DNA of 18,783 nt. It comes from Nitrososphaerales archaeon TH5894 (GTDB lineage: Archaea; Thermoproteota; Nitrososphaeria; Nitrososphaerales; Nitrososphaeraceae). Shown here one piece after another: positions 7,390 through 14,255 of the stretch (the stretch's first letter is position 1; every line of letters starts with the position of its first letter). A model generated the notes under the pieces. That model worked only from the letters and a program-made list of their open reading frames with translations, did not search any database and was not told the origin of the DNA. Made by a program: the position numbers and the translations under genes. The stretch spans positions 1-18,783 of the forward strand of contig JAATVK010000173.1 of the NCBI GenBank assembly GCA_014523485.1, given 5' to 3'.

Positions 7390-7773
7390 ATGAAAATTTT
7401 TATTTCAAGTTTGATTATAGTAATGACAAGTATAATACTAGTCATTGGGTTTTTATTGAATCCAACAACAATGACAACAACTATACCTGTCTTTTCTCAA
7501 ATGGATTCAGTATATATAACACCTGGAGCAGCCGATCCAAACAATGACCAATCATTTGTACCTCAATTTATCAGCATGCCAATAAAAAGTATGGTTTCTT
7601 GGACAAACGATGATTCAATACAACACACTGTAACTTCAGATGAAGAAGGACTGTTTGACTCAGGTCCAATACCTCCAGGAAGGGTATGGGATAATGCATT
7701 TGATTCTCCAGGAGAATTTGGCTATCATTGTGCAATCCATCCATGGATGACAGGTAGAGTTATGGTTGGCTAA
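7390..7773 (+). CDS. Secreted amicyanin/plastocyanin-like type 1 copper protein
   Basis: 127 residues. A signal peptide covers about 1-36 (hydrophobic IFISSLIIVMTSIILVIGFL, then TIPVFSQ). The remainder is a cupredoxin: MVSWTNDDSIQHTVTSD with copper ligand H79, then DSPGEFGYHC-x2-H-x2-M with C114, H117 and M120, ending GRVMVG. The C-x2-H-x2-M spacing is that of amicyanin, tighter than in plastocyanin (C-x2-H-x4-M). It should bind one copper ion and shuttle electrons outside the cytoplasmic membrane. Such proteins are plentiful in ammonia-oxidising archaea, where copper carriers replace cytochrome c. No lipobox is seen, so it is either free or held by an uncleaved signal. It is monocistronic with its own TATA box. 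Confidence 0.95.
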   Translation: MKIFISSLIIVMTSIILVIGFLLNPTTMTTTIPVFSQMDSVYITPGAADPNNDQSFVPQFISMPIKSMVSWTNDDSIQHTVTSDEEGLFDSGPIPPGRVWDNAFDSPGEFGYHCAIHPWMTGRVMVG

Positions 7774-7922
7774 TCAATCTTTTATTATTAATAAAAATCC
7801 TATTTATTTTTTCACAATAAACATCTATCAATTAATTATTTGTTGAAGAAAATTTAATTGTCTAGATTAATTTCTTTAACAATTTATGAACCAACAGCAG
7901 CAGGATATACAGGCAGGATATA

Positions 7923-8018
7923 CACAGGAGAGCAAGAAATACACGGTATAAAATCATTAGATAGACATTCTAGGTTGGAAAGTAGGCTCGAGTTTAGGGA
8001 ACTAGGTACCTAAACTTT
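7923..8018 (+). ncRNA. Putative structured RNA element, copy 2
   Basis: Paralogous with 4657-4746 (see that entry for the shared blocks). Here the end is a different hairpin, AGTTTAGG (7991-7998) with CCTAAACT (8009-8016), containing the perfect palindrome TAGGTACCTA (8003-8012). Stem bases differ from copy 1 while a stem at this place is kept. It sits between the cupredoxin gene and the convergent gene ending at 8034, so the hairpin could also terminate both. A short tandem duplication (CAGGATATACAGG type) precedes it at 7901-7927. Confidence 0.45.
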
Positions 8019-8033
8019 GTATCCATTACTTAA

Positions 8034-8363
8034 TTACAAATTAGAAGTTAAATTACTGGTTAATTTTTTTGTCTCACTAAATATTATCTGGGCTACATAA
8101 TCATCTATTCCTAATATTGCTGCAATATGGGAAGGTCCATTCTCTAATATTCTTTCAACCGTAAAACCAGCATCCTGTAAAATCTCAATCAATCCTTTTG
8201 AAATTTCTACGAGTTCTAATCTTTCATCTTTTACATGTGTTATAGTTGGTGATGACAATTGTGAAGGTAATGATAATGGAAAATCTTTTGTTGTAAATAT
8301 TATGGGTTTAGTCGTCTTTTCCTCAATCATTAGTTGATCGTCACTATCAAAATTGCCCTCCAT
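8034..8363 (-). CDS. Small helix-hairpin-helix-type protein, 109 aa
   Basis: I start the gene at ATG 8363 (MEGNFDSDD); a longer reading from TTG 8384 adds only seven hydrophobic residues and is unlikely. A TATA-like ttaaatata on the reverse strand (about 8388-8396) then fits a leaderless mRNA. The first half is acidic and disordered. The second half, KGLIEILQDAGFTVERILE then NGPSHIAAILGIDDYVAQII, matches the paired helices of the RadA N-terminal/HHH_5 fold (L-x-x-AGF-T-x-x-I-L, then I-A-x-I-L-GI). Such folds bind DNA backbone or proteins. There is no catalytic domain, so an adaptor or small DNA-binding role is inferred. It converges on RNA element copy 2. Confidence 0.7.
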   Translation of the reverse strand: MEGNFDSDDQLMIEEKTTKPIIFTTKDFPLSLPSQLSSPTITHVKDERLELVEISKGLIEILQDAGFTVERILENGPSHIAAILGIDDYVAQIIFSETKKLTSNLTSNL

Positions 8364-8506
8364 AATAATAATAAATATAAACAAAGTTATATTTAAGAGA
8401 TCTATATTTTCTATTTAGATAGCAATAGTAATAGTAATGCACTTATTTCACTAATAAAGATTGTATAGAGACAAATATCTTGACATATAGATTATTTCTC
8501 TAATCA

Positions 8507-8515
8507 TTATATATA
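8507..8515 (+). promoter_or_regulatory. TATA box of the 8536 gene
   Basis: ttatatata lies 25 nt before ATG 8536. Together with the next bases (ATATTTAAC) it matches the promoter at 5377-5393. Confidence 0.6.
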
Positions 8516-8535
8516 ATATTTAACTAAAAGTGATA

Positions 8536-8790
8536 ATGGAATCAAAAATTTATTCAATAGTAATTTCCTCATCAATTCTTGTATTTGCTTTAATTGCAGC
8601 AGGAATATCAACACCAGCATTTGCACAAGAGGATGATACAGGAATGACACAAGGTGAAGATATGGGTGATATGAATGGAGATATGGGTGGTATGAACCAA
8701 AGTCAAGGAAATGATACCGGAATGGTTCAAGGTCAATCTAATGAAGCAAAGAATGATGGAAATAACGAAGAAGAAGGAGACGACGAGTAA
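8536..8790 (+). CDS. Secreted Met/Asp/Gly-rich small protein, 84 aa
   Basis: ATG 8536 is chosen over GTG 8530, because it matches the start of the paralogous gene at 5405 and the TATA spacing. Residues 1-30 are a signal peptide ending STPAFA, cut before QEDD. The 54-residue mature part is low-complexity: D, E, G, N and Q with six Met (M37, M43, M46, M50, M53, M63) in patterns such as GDMNGDMGGM, then an acidic tail (EEEGDDE). It has no Cys and no fold. The signal peptide and GM(S/T/V)Q motifs are shared with the 5405 protein, but the PRC-like domain is absent. Met-rich spacing recalls copper-binding segments of exported metal proteins; this is inference from composition alone. Confidence 0.75.
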   Translation: MESKIYSIVISSSILVFALIAAGISTPAFAQEDDTGMTQGEDMGDMNGDMGGMNQSQGNDTGMVQGQSNEAKNDGNNEEEGDDE

Positions 8791-9240
8791 AATATAGAAT
8801 TTTAAACAATTCTCTTTAACATTTTTAATCTTTATTTATTTTTTTGATTGCATCTCATCTTCCCAGATAACAGTCAATTTATTAGACAAGTTAGCAATAA
8901 CATCCATCATCATCTTCTTTCATTTTGTCGATAGTTGACAGTAGAAACCCCATGTGATGAATAAGGGTTCGAATCCAACTCATCTTTTTAGATAACTCTG
9001 ATGAGAATTCTCCTTATCTCAATTAAACAATTGAAAACAGATTTGCATTAAGATTCTTGAATTAATGTTTTATAACTATTATATCGATAATGAAATTTTA
9101 TTTTAATAATTTAGTAAATATAAATAATAAAAAATATTATTCTGTAGCAATTACTAATAAAATATTGTAGAAATTTTATTCTTTTAATTTTTTAAAAAAT
9201 TTATTTTATTTAATATAATATTTATAAATTGCTTCACAAT
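8791..9240. other. Intergenic with tRNA-fragment copy
   Basis: No gene is seen. A T-run (8837-8843) follows the 8536 gene. A tRNA-T-arm copy is listed at 8949-8981. From 9050 to 9240 the DNA is almost entirely A and T, including the promoter of the next gene (taatataata at 9211-9220, about 25 nt before ATG 9241). Confidence 0.5.
8949..8981 (+). repeat. Degenerate tRNA 3'-end copy (att-like) no. 2
   Basis: GGGTTCGAATCC at 8965-8976 is the T-arm core, preceded by CCCCATGTGATGAATAA, like the preceding parts of the copies at 2597 and 9930. The acceptor part after it is changed (AACTC). No 5' half exists. Confidence 0.5.
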
Positions 9241-9720
9241 ATGAAAATTTTTGTCATATCAAGTTTACTAATACTATTATTACTTTCATCTACATTCTTG
9301 CTACCTTCTTTAACTCCAGTTAAAGGACAAGAAAGCATTACTATCAATTGTTCATTTGAAAATGCCAAATTGACTAAAATAGGTCATTCTCTTGAAGAAG
9401 ATAGAGAAGAAATGAGAGAAAATTATAAACGATATGGTGATTCTGCATTAAATGCTTTAAACCCATTATCTGAAGAAATGGCAAAAATAATTAAAACAAA
9501 TTTAGAAACAGAAATTCTTATGGAAAAAGTAAAAACAGATCCAAGTATAGAATATACAAATTGTTCTCATCTTGATGCTGTTGAAATAGAATTAATTACT
9601 ACATTAAAACAAGGTGAAGACGAATGGAATCGATATTGGAATAATCAAGAAGCGGATTTCGGTAAAAATGAAACCAAACAGATAAAGGAATACATTAAAT
9701 TACATATTCATAATGAATAA
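9241..9720 (+). CDS. Secreted hypothetical protein, 159 aa
   Basis: ATG 9241 is preferred to the TTG at 9229: it begins a typical signal peptide (MKIFVISSLLILLLLSS, cut about VKG-29) and matches the first codons of the cupredoxin gene at DNA level. The mature part is helical and charged, with C37 and C108 as the only cysteines, possibly a disulfide outside the cell. Helix stretches include SLEEDREEMRENYKRYGDSA and TLKQGEDEWNRYWNNQ. There are no known motifs, and I do not recognise a family. It is expected to be an extracytoplasmic helical-bundle protein. A run of tRNA-fragment copies begins 70 nt after it. Confidence 0.75.
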   Translation: MKIFVISSLLILLLLSSTFLLPSLTPVKGQESITINCSFENAKLTKIGHSLEEDREEMRENYKRYGDSALNALNPLSEEMAKIIKTNLETEILMEKVKTDPSIEYTNCSHLDAVEIELITTLKQGEDEWNRYWNNQEADFGKNETKQIKEYIKLHIHNE

Positions 9721-9790
9721 GATGAATAAATATTAATCGTAAATCTTAAATTATAATACATGAAGTCTCAACAATCAAGACATCGAACCG

Positions 9791-9809
9791 AAGTTTCGAA
9801 TCCCATCCC
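9791..9809 (+). repeat. Degenerate tRNA 3'-end copy (att-like) no. 3
   Basis: AAGTTTCGAATCCCATCCC resembles the T loop, T stem and acceptor start of tRNA-Ser. The preceding GAAGTCT block (9762-9768) is shared with the copy at about 12700. Pairing of the T stem is lost, so this is a remnant. Confidence 0.45.
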
Positions 9810-9914
9810 ATCCACACTAATCGTATTTTTTAAAATAATAAAGCAACATTATTAAATTGAATATCTATTATAATATCAGTTTTTAATTGTATATACCACT
9901 AATATAGAAACAAT

Positions 9915-9963
9915 AAATTATAAAAACAAGAACCCCAAGTGTACCTTATGGGTTCGAATCCCA
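9915..9963 (+). repeat. ~50-nt direct repeat with tRNA T arm, left copy
   Basis: The 49 nt here match 12806-12855 with one base change and one missing C. The last 15 nt (9949-9963, TGGGTTCGAATCCCA) are identical to the T arm of the tRNA-Ser gene. Beyond 9963 the two copies part: the acceptor-like end is kept only in the right copy. Together with the right copy it brackets the segment 9964-12805. Confidence 0.85.
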
Positions 9964-10013
9964 ATCCGAATTCATTTATTTAATATCCATTCTAATTATT
10001 TGAAATAGTTAGT

Positions 10014-10682
10014 TTATGGAAGTATAGTAAAACTAAATGGTTGAACTACTTGACCTTTTAATGATGTTGCCTTTAGAAAACCTTCTGGTTTGACTTCTAT
10101 ACTATATGATAAAATGGCAGTTCCATTTGTTTCCCCCTCCGCCACGGCTTTATATTGTTTACCTGTTCCACTACTTTCTTGAACTGTAACTTTATCTCCT
10201 AGTTCTAGTACTGTTGGTAAAACTCTATTCATACATTGTGGAACTATTATTTCTTCTACGTTATTATAAAAGTTTGTAGAGAAATCAGAATTACAATTTC
10301 CTGCAATAATTGTTACATTAAATGGTAATGTATTTACTACAGTAGCATTTACCTCAAATATGCCACCTACTTTAACTTGATTTGGAACAGTAATTATATT
10401 TTCCAGTTTAACACCAGTAACTAATTCATTTACTAAATCATTTAGTGTTGGAATTGCTAAAGTTGTTTGTGTTTTTGGAACTTCTTTGATTTCTTTGGAA
10501 GGACTAAAATTTAACCATTTTTGTAAAAATGATTCTTTTTCTTGTTGCGAAGAAAAATTTAAAGATGTTTGATAATTACTACTATTTTTTAAATTTTGTT
10601 GCTCTGCAAACAAAGAATGAGTATATGTATTAAAAATTACTAAAACAATTGATAACAAAATGACTAGAAAAAAATAATTCAT
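10014..10682 (-). CDS. Secreted beta-sandwich-like hypothetical protein, 222 aa
   Basis: A signal peptide is at 1-26 (FFLVILLSIVLVIF ... HSLFA). A Ser/Asn/Gln/Lys linker runs to about residue 95. The rest has strand-like alternation: VKVGGIFEVNATVVNTLPF, NVTIIAGNC, TVLELGDKVTVQ, YKAVAEGETNGTAILSYSIEV and FSFTILP. This is typical of an Ig-like extracellular domain, with two cysteines (C130, C150) able to bond. No enzyme motif is present. A TATA box (ctatataag on the forward strand at 10705-10713) is centred 27 nt before the ATG, so the mRNA is leaderless. It lies downstream of the 420-aa secreted gene on the same strand but with its own promoter, inside the direct-repeat-bounded segment. The function is unknown. 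Confidence 0.75.
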   Translation of the reverse strand: MNYFFLVILLSIVLVIFNTYTHSLFAEQQNLKNSSNYQTSLNFSSQQEKESFLQKWLNFSPSKEIKEVPKTQTTLAIPTLNDLVNELVTGVKLENIITVPNQVKVGGIFEVNATVVNTLPFNVTIIAGNCNSDFSTNFYNNVEEIIVPQCMNRVLPTVLELGDKVTVQESSGTGKQYKAVAEGETNGTAILSYSIEVKPEGFLKATSLKGQVVQPFSFTILP

Positions 10683-10704
10683 TAAAATATCTCAATTAAA
10701 GTTA

Positions 10705-10713
10705 CTATATAAG
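10705..10713 (-). promoter_or_regulatory. TATA box of the 222-aa secreted protein gene
   Basis: Read on the reverse strand as cttatatag, centred about 27 nt upstream of the ATG at 10682. Confidence 0.6.
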
Positions 10714-10830
10714 CATATAGATATTATGGACTAATATGATGTATAAAAAATTTATTTTAGTGGATAATTATGTCAAGTAACATAGTTAATCAAATAATAT
10801 GTAATTAGTATATAAGATTCAATTGTACAG

Positions 10831-12093
10831 TTATGGTGTGAACGTTCTAAAGACACCACCCTCTTCCAATTGTTTAATTTGTATACCATCTTCATGCTGC
10901 ACCGAATCTACTCCATAAACTCCGTCACTATTAGAACGTGCGCTAATATATAATTTAATTCCATTATGTTCACCTAGATAAAACCCAGTATGACCTCCAT
11001 TAGACCATACATCACCCATTTGAGGATTATTTACAACAACAAAATGTGGAATGGTTTTCTTTGTATCGCCCCAATGTCCTGCTTGATATGGAAAATATTT
11101 TCCTGGTGCTTGCTCGGCCTCAATAACTGGAAAAGTTATTCCAGTAGCAAGAAATATTACTTCTGCAACATAGGCATTACATTTATTCTGACTAGAAGGA
11201 ACAGTCACATAACATGGTGCAGACATATCTAGATCGTTTTCACCTAATGGATCTAAATTCCATTCACCCCATTTATTACCGGGGTCTTCTATCCATAATC
11301 TTAATGATTCTAATGTTATTTTTAATGGTATGGACATAGTCTCACTGTGACTCGCAGCATCCAATCCTTGACGGTAAAATTTGTTTGAAAATTCATTTAT
11401 TGCATTGGCAAATTCAACATCATCTTTAATTGATATTAATTCTGATGCCACTGCTGCACCCTTCAAATCATTTAACTTATCGGAAATCTGATGAATTAAT
11501 TTGGTTAGTTCCTTGAAATCGTAAATCTTGCTATGTAGAACACAACCTTCTAGATCAAGATCATCCATCTGACCATCCGCATCATTATCAATATTATCGC
11601 CACAGATATCTGCTATAGATACCCCTCCTTCATCAGTATCAGTTACTGCATTTTCTGAACTTGCAACATCTTCAGGTGTAGCTATCTCTCCTTCTTCTCC
11701 TGTTGCTGTTGTTGTTCCATCTTCAGCCCCTACTTCTCCTGTTGCTGGAACACAGCCTTCTAGATCAAGATCATCCATCTGACCATCCGCATCATTATCA
11801 ATATTATCGCCACAGATATCTGCTATAGATACTCCTCCTTCATCAATTACTGAATTTTCTGGCTCTATACCACTATCTTCAGGTGCAGACACCTCTCCTT
11901 CCTGGAATTCCTGAGCATACACGTCCTGATTAGATAAAACCTGTGCTCCTATTACCCCTACCAGTAACATAATCATAATATTACTACAAAATAATTTAGA
12001 AAACAAATTTAGTCTAAAAAAATGTTCTTTACTCCTGCTATCTATTTCTGTTACAATGTCATGAGATTTTATTTTACTATATCTATGATGCAA
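10831..12093 (-). CDS. Secreted protein: two MopE-like acidic repeats plus NlpC/P60-like domain
   Basis: 420 residues from TTG 12093; ATG at residue 40 is an alternative. A hydrophobic stretch (38-60, MIMLLVGVIGAQVLS ... VYAQ) is the export signal, with an unusually long 37-residue front if TTG is used. Residues 84-115 and 154-185 are identical repeats, CGDNIDNDADGQMDD-type, with the DNxxDNDxDGxxD spacing of the MopE/thrombospondin-3-like metal-binding motif and flanking Cys. A helical stretch (190-270) leads to the C-terminal domain (290-420). C305 in NKCNAYVAEV, GDVW (360-363) and H368 in GGHTGFYLG match the NlpC/P60-CHAP order of nucleophile Cys and His; the third residue is unclear. The family usually cuts peptidoglycan amides or peptides. 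It divides into a calcium- or copper-binding stalk and a likely extracellular hydrolase. The substrate is unknown. Confidence 0.82.
   Translation of the reverse strand: MHHRYSKIKSHDIVTEIDSRSKEHFFRLNLFSKLFCSNIMIMLLVGVIGAQVLSNQDVYAQEFQEGEVSAPEDSGIEPENSVIDEGGVSIADICGDNIDNDADGQMDDLDLEGCVPATGEVGAEDGTTTATGEEGEIATPEDVASSENAVTDTDEGGVSIADICGDNIDNDADGQMDDLDLEGCVLHSKIYDFKELTKLIHQISDKLNDLKGAAVASELISIKDDVEFANAINEFSNKFYRQGLDAASHSETMSIPLKITLESLRLWIEDPGNKWGEWNLDPLGENDLDMSAPCYVTVPSSQNKCNAYVAEVIFLATGITFPVIEAEQAPGKYFPYQAGHWGDTKKTIPHFVVVNNPQMGDVWSNGGHTGFYLGEHNGIKLYISARSNSDGVYGVDSVQHEDGIQIKQLEEGGVFRTFTP
11538..11635 (-). repeat. In-gene repeat, copy nearer the C terminus
   Basis: 98 nt repeated at 11748-11845, exactly 210 nt (70 codons) away, with two differences. 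It encodes the acidic DxDNDxDG motif. Near-identity at silent positions points to a recent duplication or ongoing conversion. Confidence 0.9.
11748..11845 (-). repeat. In-gene repeat, copy nearer the N terminus
   Basis: Partner of 11538-11635; only two of 98 nt differ, neither changing the core motif. Confidence 0.9.
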
Positions 12094-12140
12094 AATGTTT
12101 GCTCATTAAAGTGAAGTCCTCCTCTTTTATTTAAGAATAT

Positions 12141-12479
12141 TTGATCTTACATAACCTGAAATATGTTAGCATTGCGTGGATATATAGATATAAGAAAAAT
12201 AAACGGAGATACATCGTTACTACAACTGAAAAAGGAGACGAAATCTGTAACCGATTATTAATTGAACTGATCACCTTTGCGAAACTTTCAGATATTGCTC
12301 CAAAATTATTAGAGCCAAATCTTTCAATCGAGCACTACAAAGTATCAAAAGGTATAAGAAGTGCTTTTCTCAGAGAAAATGCAAATCTACACATGGTAGC
12401 CGAAAGACTAACTGATAATATTTTAGAAATCAATTCTCATTTTAATGATGAGATCAAGGGTATCGATGATGAGCTATAA
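12141..12479 (+). pseudogene. Winged-helix regulator, probably 5'-truncated
   Basis: The ORF of 112 aa begins only with TTG 12141. The part YKKNKRRYIVTTTEKGDEICNRLL is the wing plus last helix of an archaeal winged-helix regulator, normally preceded by some 50 residues with helix-turn-helix. Here that part is replaced by the short stretch MILHNLKYVSIAWIYR, which has no such fold, in DNA also used by the divergent 420-aa gene. The remaining helix (ELITFAKLSDIAPKLLEPN, then long helix to the end) looks intact. I call it a remnant. Alternatively it is a short protein that uses only the dimer helix. It lies just inside the right copy of the 50-nt direct repeat. Confidence 0.5.
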
Positions 12480-12689
12480 TTCAATTACATTTAATACAAA
12501 TAAAATATGGAACGGATTGTCTTAGAGAATCAAAGATTATTTAGGGTATTTTTGTTTTAGACTTAAACAAAACTTTAACAAAGATTTCTATTTATTTATT
12601 ATTAAATAGTTTCTTGTATTAAAGCTATTTGTCATATAAATAAATTGAAATCAAAAAATAATATATTTAAATTGGATAGAGAAAATCAA

Positions 12690-12715
12690 TGAAGTCTTCC
12701 AATCCCAATCCCCTC
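12690..12715 (+). repeat. Degenerate tRNA 3'-end copy (att-like) no. 4
   Basis: ATGAAGTCTTCCAATCCC then AATCCCCTCC resembles the T-loop to acceptor end of tRNA-Ser and shares the ATGAAGTCT start with 9760-9768. It is short and weak; its place before the strong copy at 12806 mirrors the pair at 9791/9915. Confidence 0.35.
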
Positions 12716-12805
12716 CATAACAATTCAGGATTTCTAATCATATAAGTAAAATAGTGACTCATATGTATTTGTCTTGAAAGTTTACATTTACTATTATTGT
12801 TAATT

Positions 12806-12867
12806 AAATTATAAAAATAAGAACCCCCAAGTGTACCTTATGGGTTCGAATCCCACTCCCCGTGCTT
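12806..12867 (+). repeat. tRNA-Ser 3'-end copy (attR-like) and right direct repeat
   Basis: Bases 12841-12862 are identical to 22 nt of tRNA-Ser(GCT) at 1056-1077, covering the T arm and most of the acceptor strand; the next five bases (TGCTT) differ at one position from the tRNA flank (CGCTT). Bases 12806-12855 repeat 9915-9963. No tRNA 5' half precedes it, so it is not a gene but the kind of partial copy left at the far end of an element inserted in a tRNA. Confidence 0.85.
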
Positions 12868-13017
12868 ATCTTGGAATTTCCTATACAAATGTTATAAGAT
12901 TTAATACGATACTTAGCCTTAGATAAACAAGAGAAAAAAGAAGGAGGAGATGAATGATATTTTACTCCTATACAGAAAACAATTCATTATAGATTTTGAC
13001 TTAAATAGAAATGATGT

Positions 13018-13335
13018 ATGATTATTGCTCTTTCAAATAGTTATGAGATAATTCAATATTTGCATATGGTATCAAATGATAAAAATATATACTTATCAGA
13101 TAAAATTTTTGCAGATGAGAATATCATGTTTGGAACATTGAAAATTAAGTTCCTATTAATCATTGGTGTATGCTCTGGAAGTCCTAGAAACCAAAAGACA
13201 ATATCTCAAAAGGTGGAAGGTTGTTTTTGATCTCACTCCCCATCTTCTCATACCTATAACAAAAAAACCAATATTTGTACAAAGTGTGGCGTGAAATTAA
13301 ATTATTATCAGCATGTATATCTTTTATATTTTTAA
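13018..13335 (+). pseudogene. Small Cys-rich protein remnant with in-frame stop
   Basis: A 70-aa frame (13018-13230) ends at TGA 13228, but the same frame continues without another stop to TAA 13333. That extension reads SHSPSSHTYNKKTNICTKCG then VKL, with a C-x2-C knuckle preceded by His residues, as in zinc ribbons. The break therefore seems to split one small zinc-type gene. The first 50 residues have no recognisable domain and may be unrelated. GATCTCACTCCCC (13231-13243) looks faintly like another tRNA end, but is inside this frame. The call is tentative. Confidence 0.3.
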
Positions 13336-13743
13336 AAACCTTTCTAAAAATATTAATTAGGTCATAAATTTCATGAAAATTATGATGATTTATTAACGTA
13401 GACTAATTTATTATTTATTTAAGGTAATAGGGCAGTATGATCATAATAATATTGACATTCATAACAAATTTATTTTTTCGTTACTATGAGCTTTTTTCTA
13501 ACTATCAAGTTTAACAAATATGTTTTCAAAGAATGAAAAACAAGAATTTAAGGTTGCCAACATAATTTACAATAATTAGTCAATCTAATAATAAGAAAAA
13601 TCTAGTCAAAAGTAAATAATTTTCCTTTTTGAGCAAGACATGGCTTTTACTAATTAAGTTAAAATTCAGTCGAACTCAGTAATTAATAAAATATTTTGGG
13701 ATTATTAAGGATAAAGATAATAAGTTAAAAAACAATCAAAGAT
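13336..13743. other. Intergenic, nothing recognised
   Basis: No ORF, RNA fold or repeat stands out. A T-run (13481-13487) and AT-rich DNA before the next gene are all that is seen. Confidence 0.5.
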
Positions 13744-14004
13744 ATGGATGAAAATTTAACTGAAAGAAAAAAAAGATTAGAGAAAGAATTGGATAGTAAA
13801 GTATCCAATGATTATCAAGAATTCATAAACAAATCAAATGATTTTTTACAACAATCACGAGAAAATACTAAAAAATATTATCAAGATTTACTTTCTAGAG
13901 AATTAGATTCAATGGAAAATGCTATAAAATCTGGAAGTACATTACAAGCAATGAGTCATAGGCTAACAGCAAATGTTTATGAATCAATTCTTCAGAATAC
14001 ATAG
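13744..14004 (+). CDS. Small coiled-coil hypothetical protein, 86 aa
   Basis: Charged and fully helical: LTERKKRLEKELDSKVSNDY, then FINKSNDFLQQSRENTKKYY, DLLSRELDSMENAIKSG, and a last helix LQAMSHRLTANVYESIL. Heptad spacing of Leu, Val and Phe suggests a coiled coil or small helical bundle. There is no signal peptide and no cysteines. The ATG is the only good start, and a clear TATA element is not seen. No named family is recognised. It is flanked by gene-poor DNA on both sides. A structural or adaptor role is possible, but nothing in the context supports a specific one. Confidence 0.65.
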   Translation: MDENLTERKKRLEKELDSKVSNDYQEFINKSNDFLQQSRENTKKYYQDLLSRELDSMENAIKSGSTLQAMSHRLTANVYESILQNT

Positions 14005-14111
14005 CCAGCATGTGATTTTATATATATAATAATAACTCGGATTTTAAGAGTTCTCTGATTTTATGTTTATAATCAAAGATTAGTTTTTTAATACATGATT
14101 CAATTAACCAG

Positions 14112-14243
14112 ATGATTTATTTCTTGAAAAGAGTTAGAGGAAACATTAATGAAGATAAAAATTTAGACTATCATAATAGACTTCCTAATCTTATAATAAA
14201 TAAGATGGTCGAATTACAAATTGAAACATACAATAGATTCTAA
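14112..14243 (+). CDS. Possible small protein, 43 aa
   Basis: ATG 14112 to TAA 14241 encodes a basic, mostly helical peptide (MIYFLKRVRGNINEDKNLDY ...). It has no family, no clear promoter and no ribosome site, and only ends shortly before the DUF72 remnant. It could be a real microprotein or chance; codon use is like its neighbours. Confidence 0.25.
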   Translation: MIYFLKRVRGNINEDKNLDYHNRLPNLIINKMVELQIETYNRF

Positions 14244-14255
14244 ATAAGCAAAAAA

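Larger units (their letters stand above)
9721..10013. other. Intergenic with two tRNA-fragment copies
   Basis: No gene. It holds tRNA-like copies at 9791-9809 and 9915-9963. A short block ATGAAGTCT (9760-9768) before the first copy is repeated at 12690-12698, again before a copy. Confidence 0.5.
12480..13017. other. Intergenic with tRNA-fragment copies
   Basis: No gene. Contents are a degenerate copy at about 12690-12715 (AATCCCAATCCCCTCC), the best tRNA 3'-end copy and the right direct repeat at 12806-12867. The purine-rich stretch at 12930-12954 has no evident gene behind it. Confidence 0.5.

Noticed and set aside
12091..12120. ATG at 12106 (reverse strand) behind a GGAGG-like site as start of the 420-aa protein
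   Set aside because: It is out of frame and stops after seven codons, so it does not give the protein without a frameshift.
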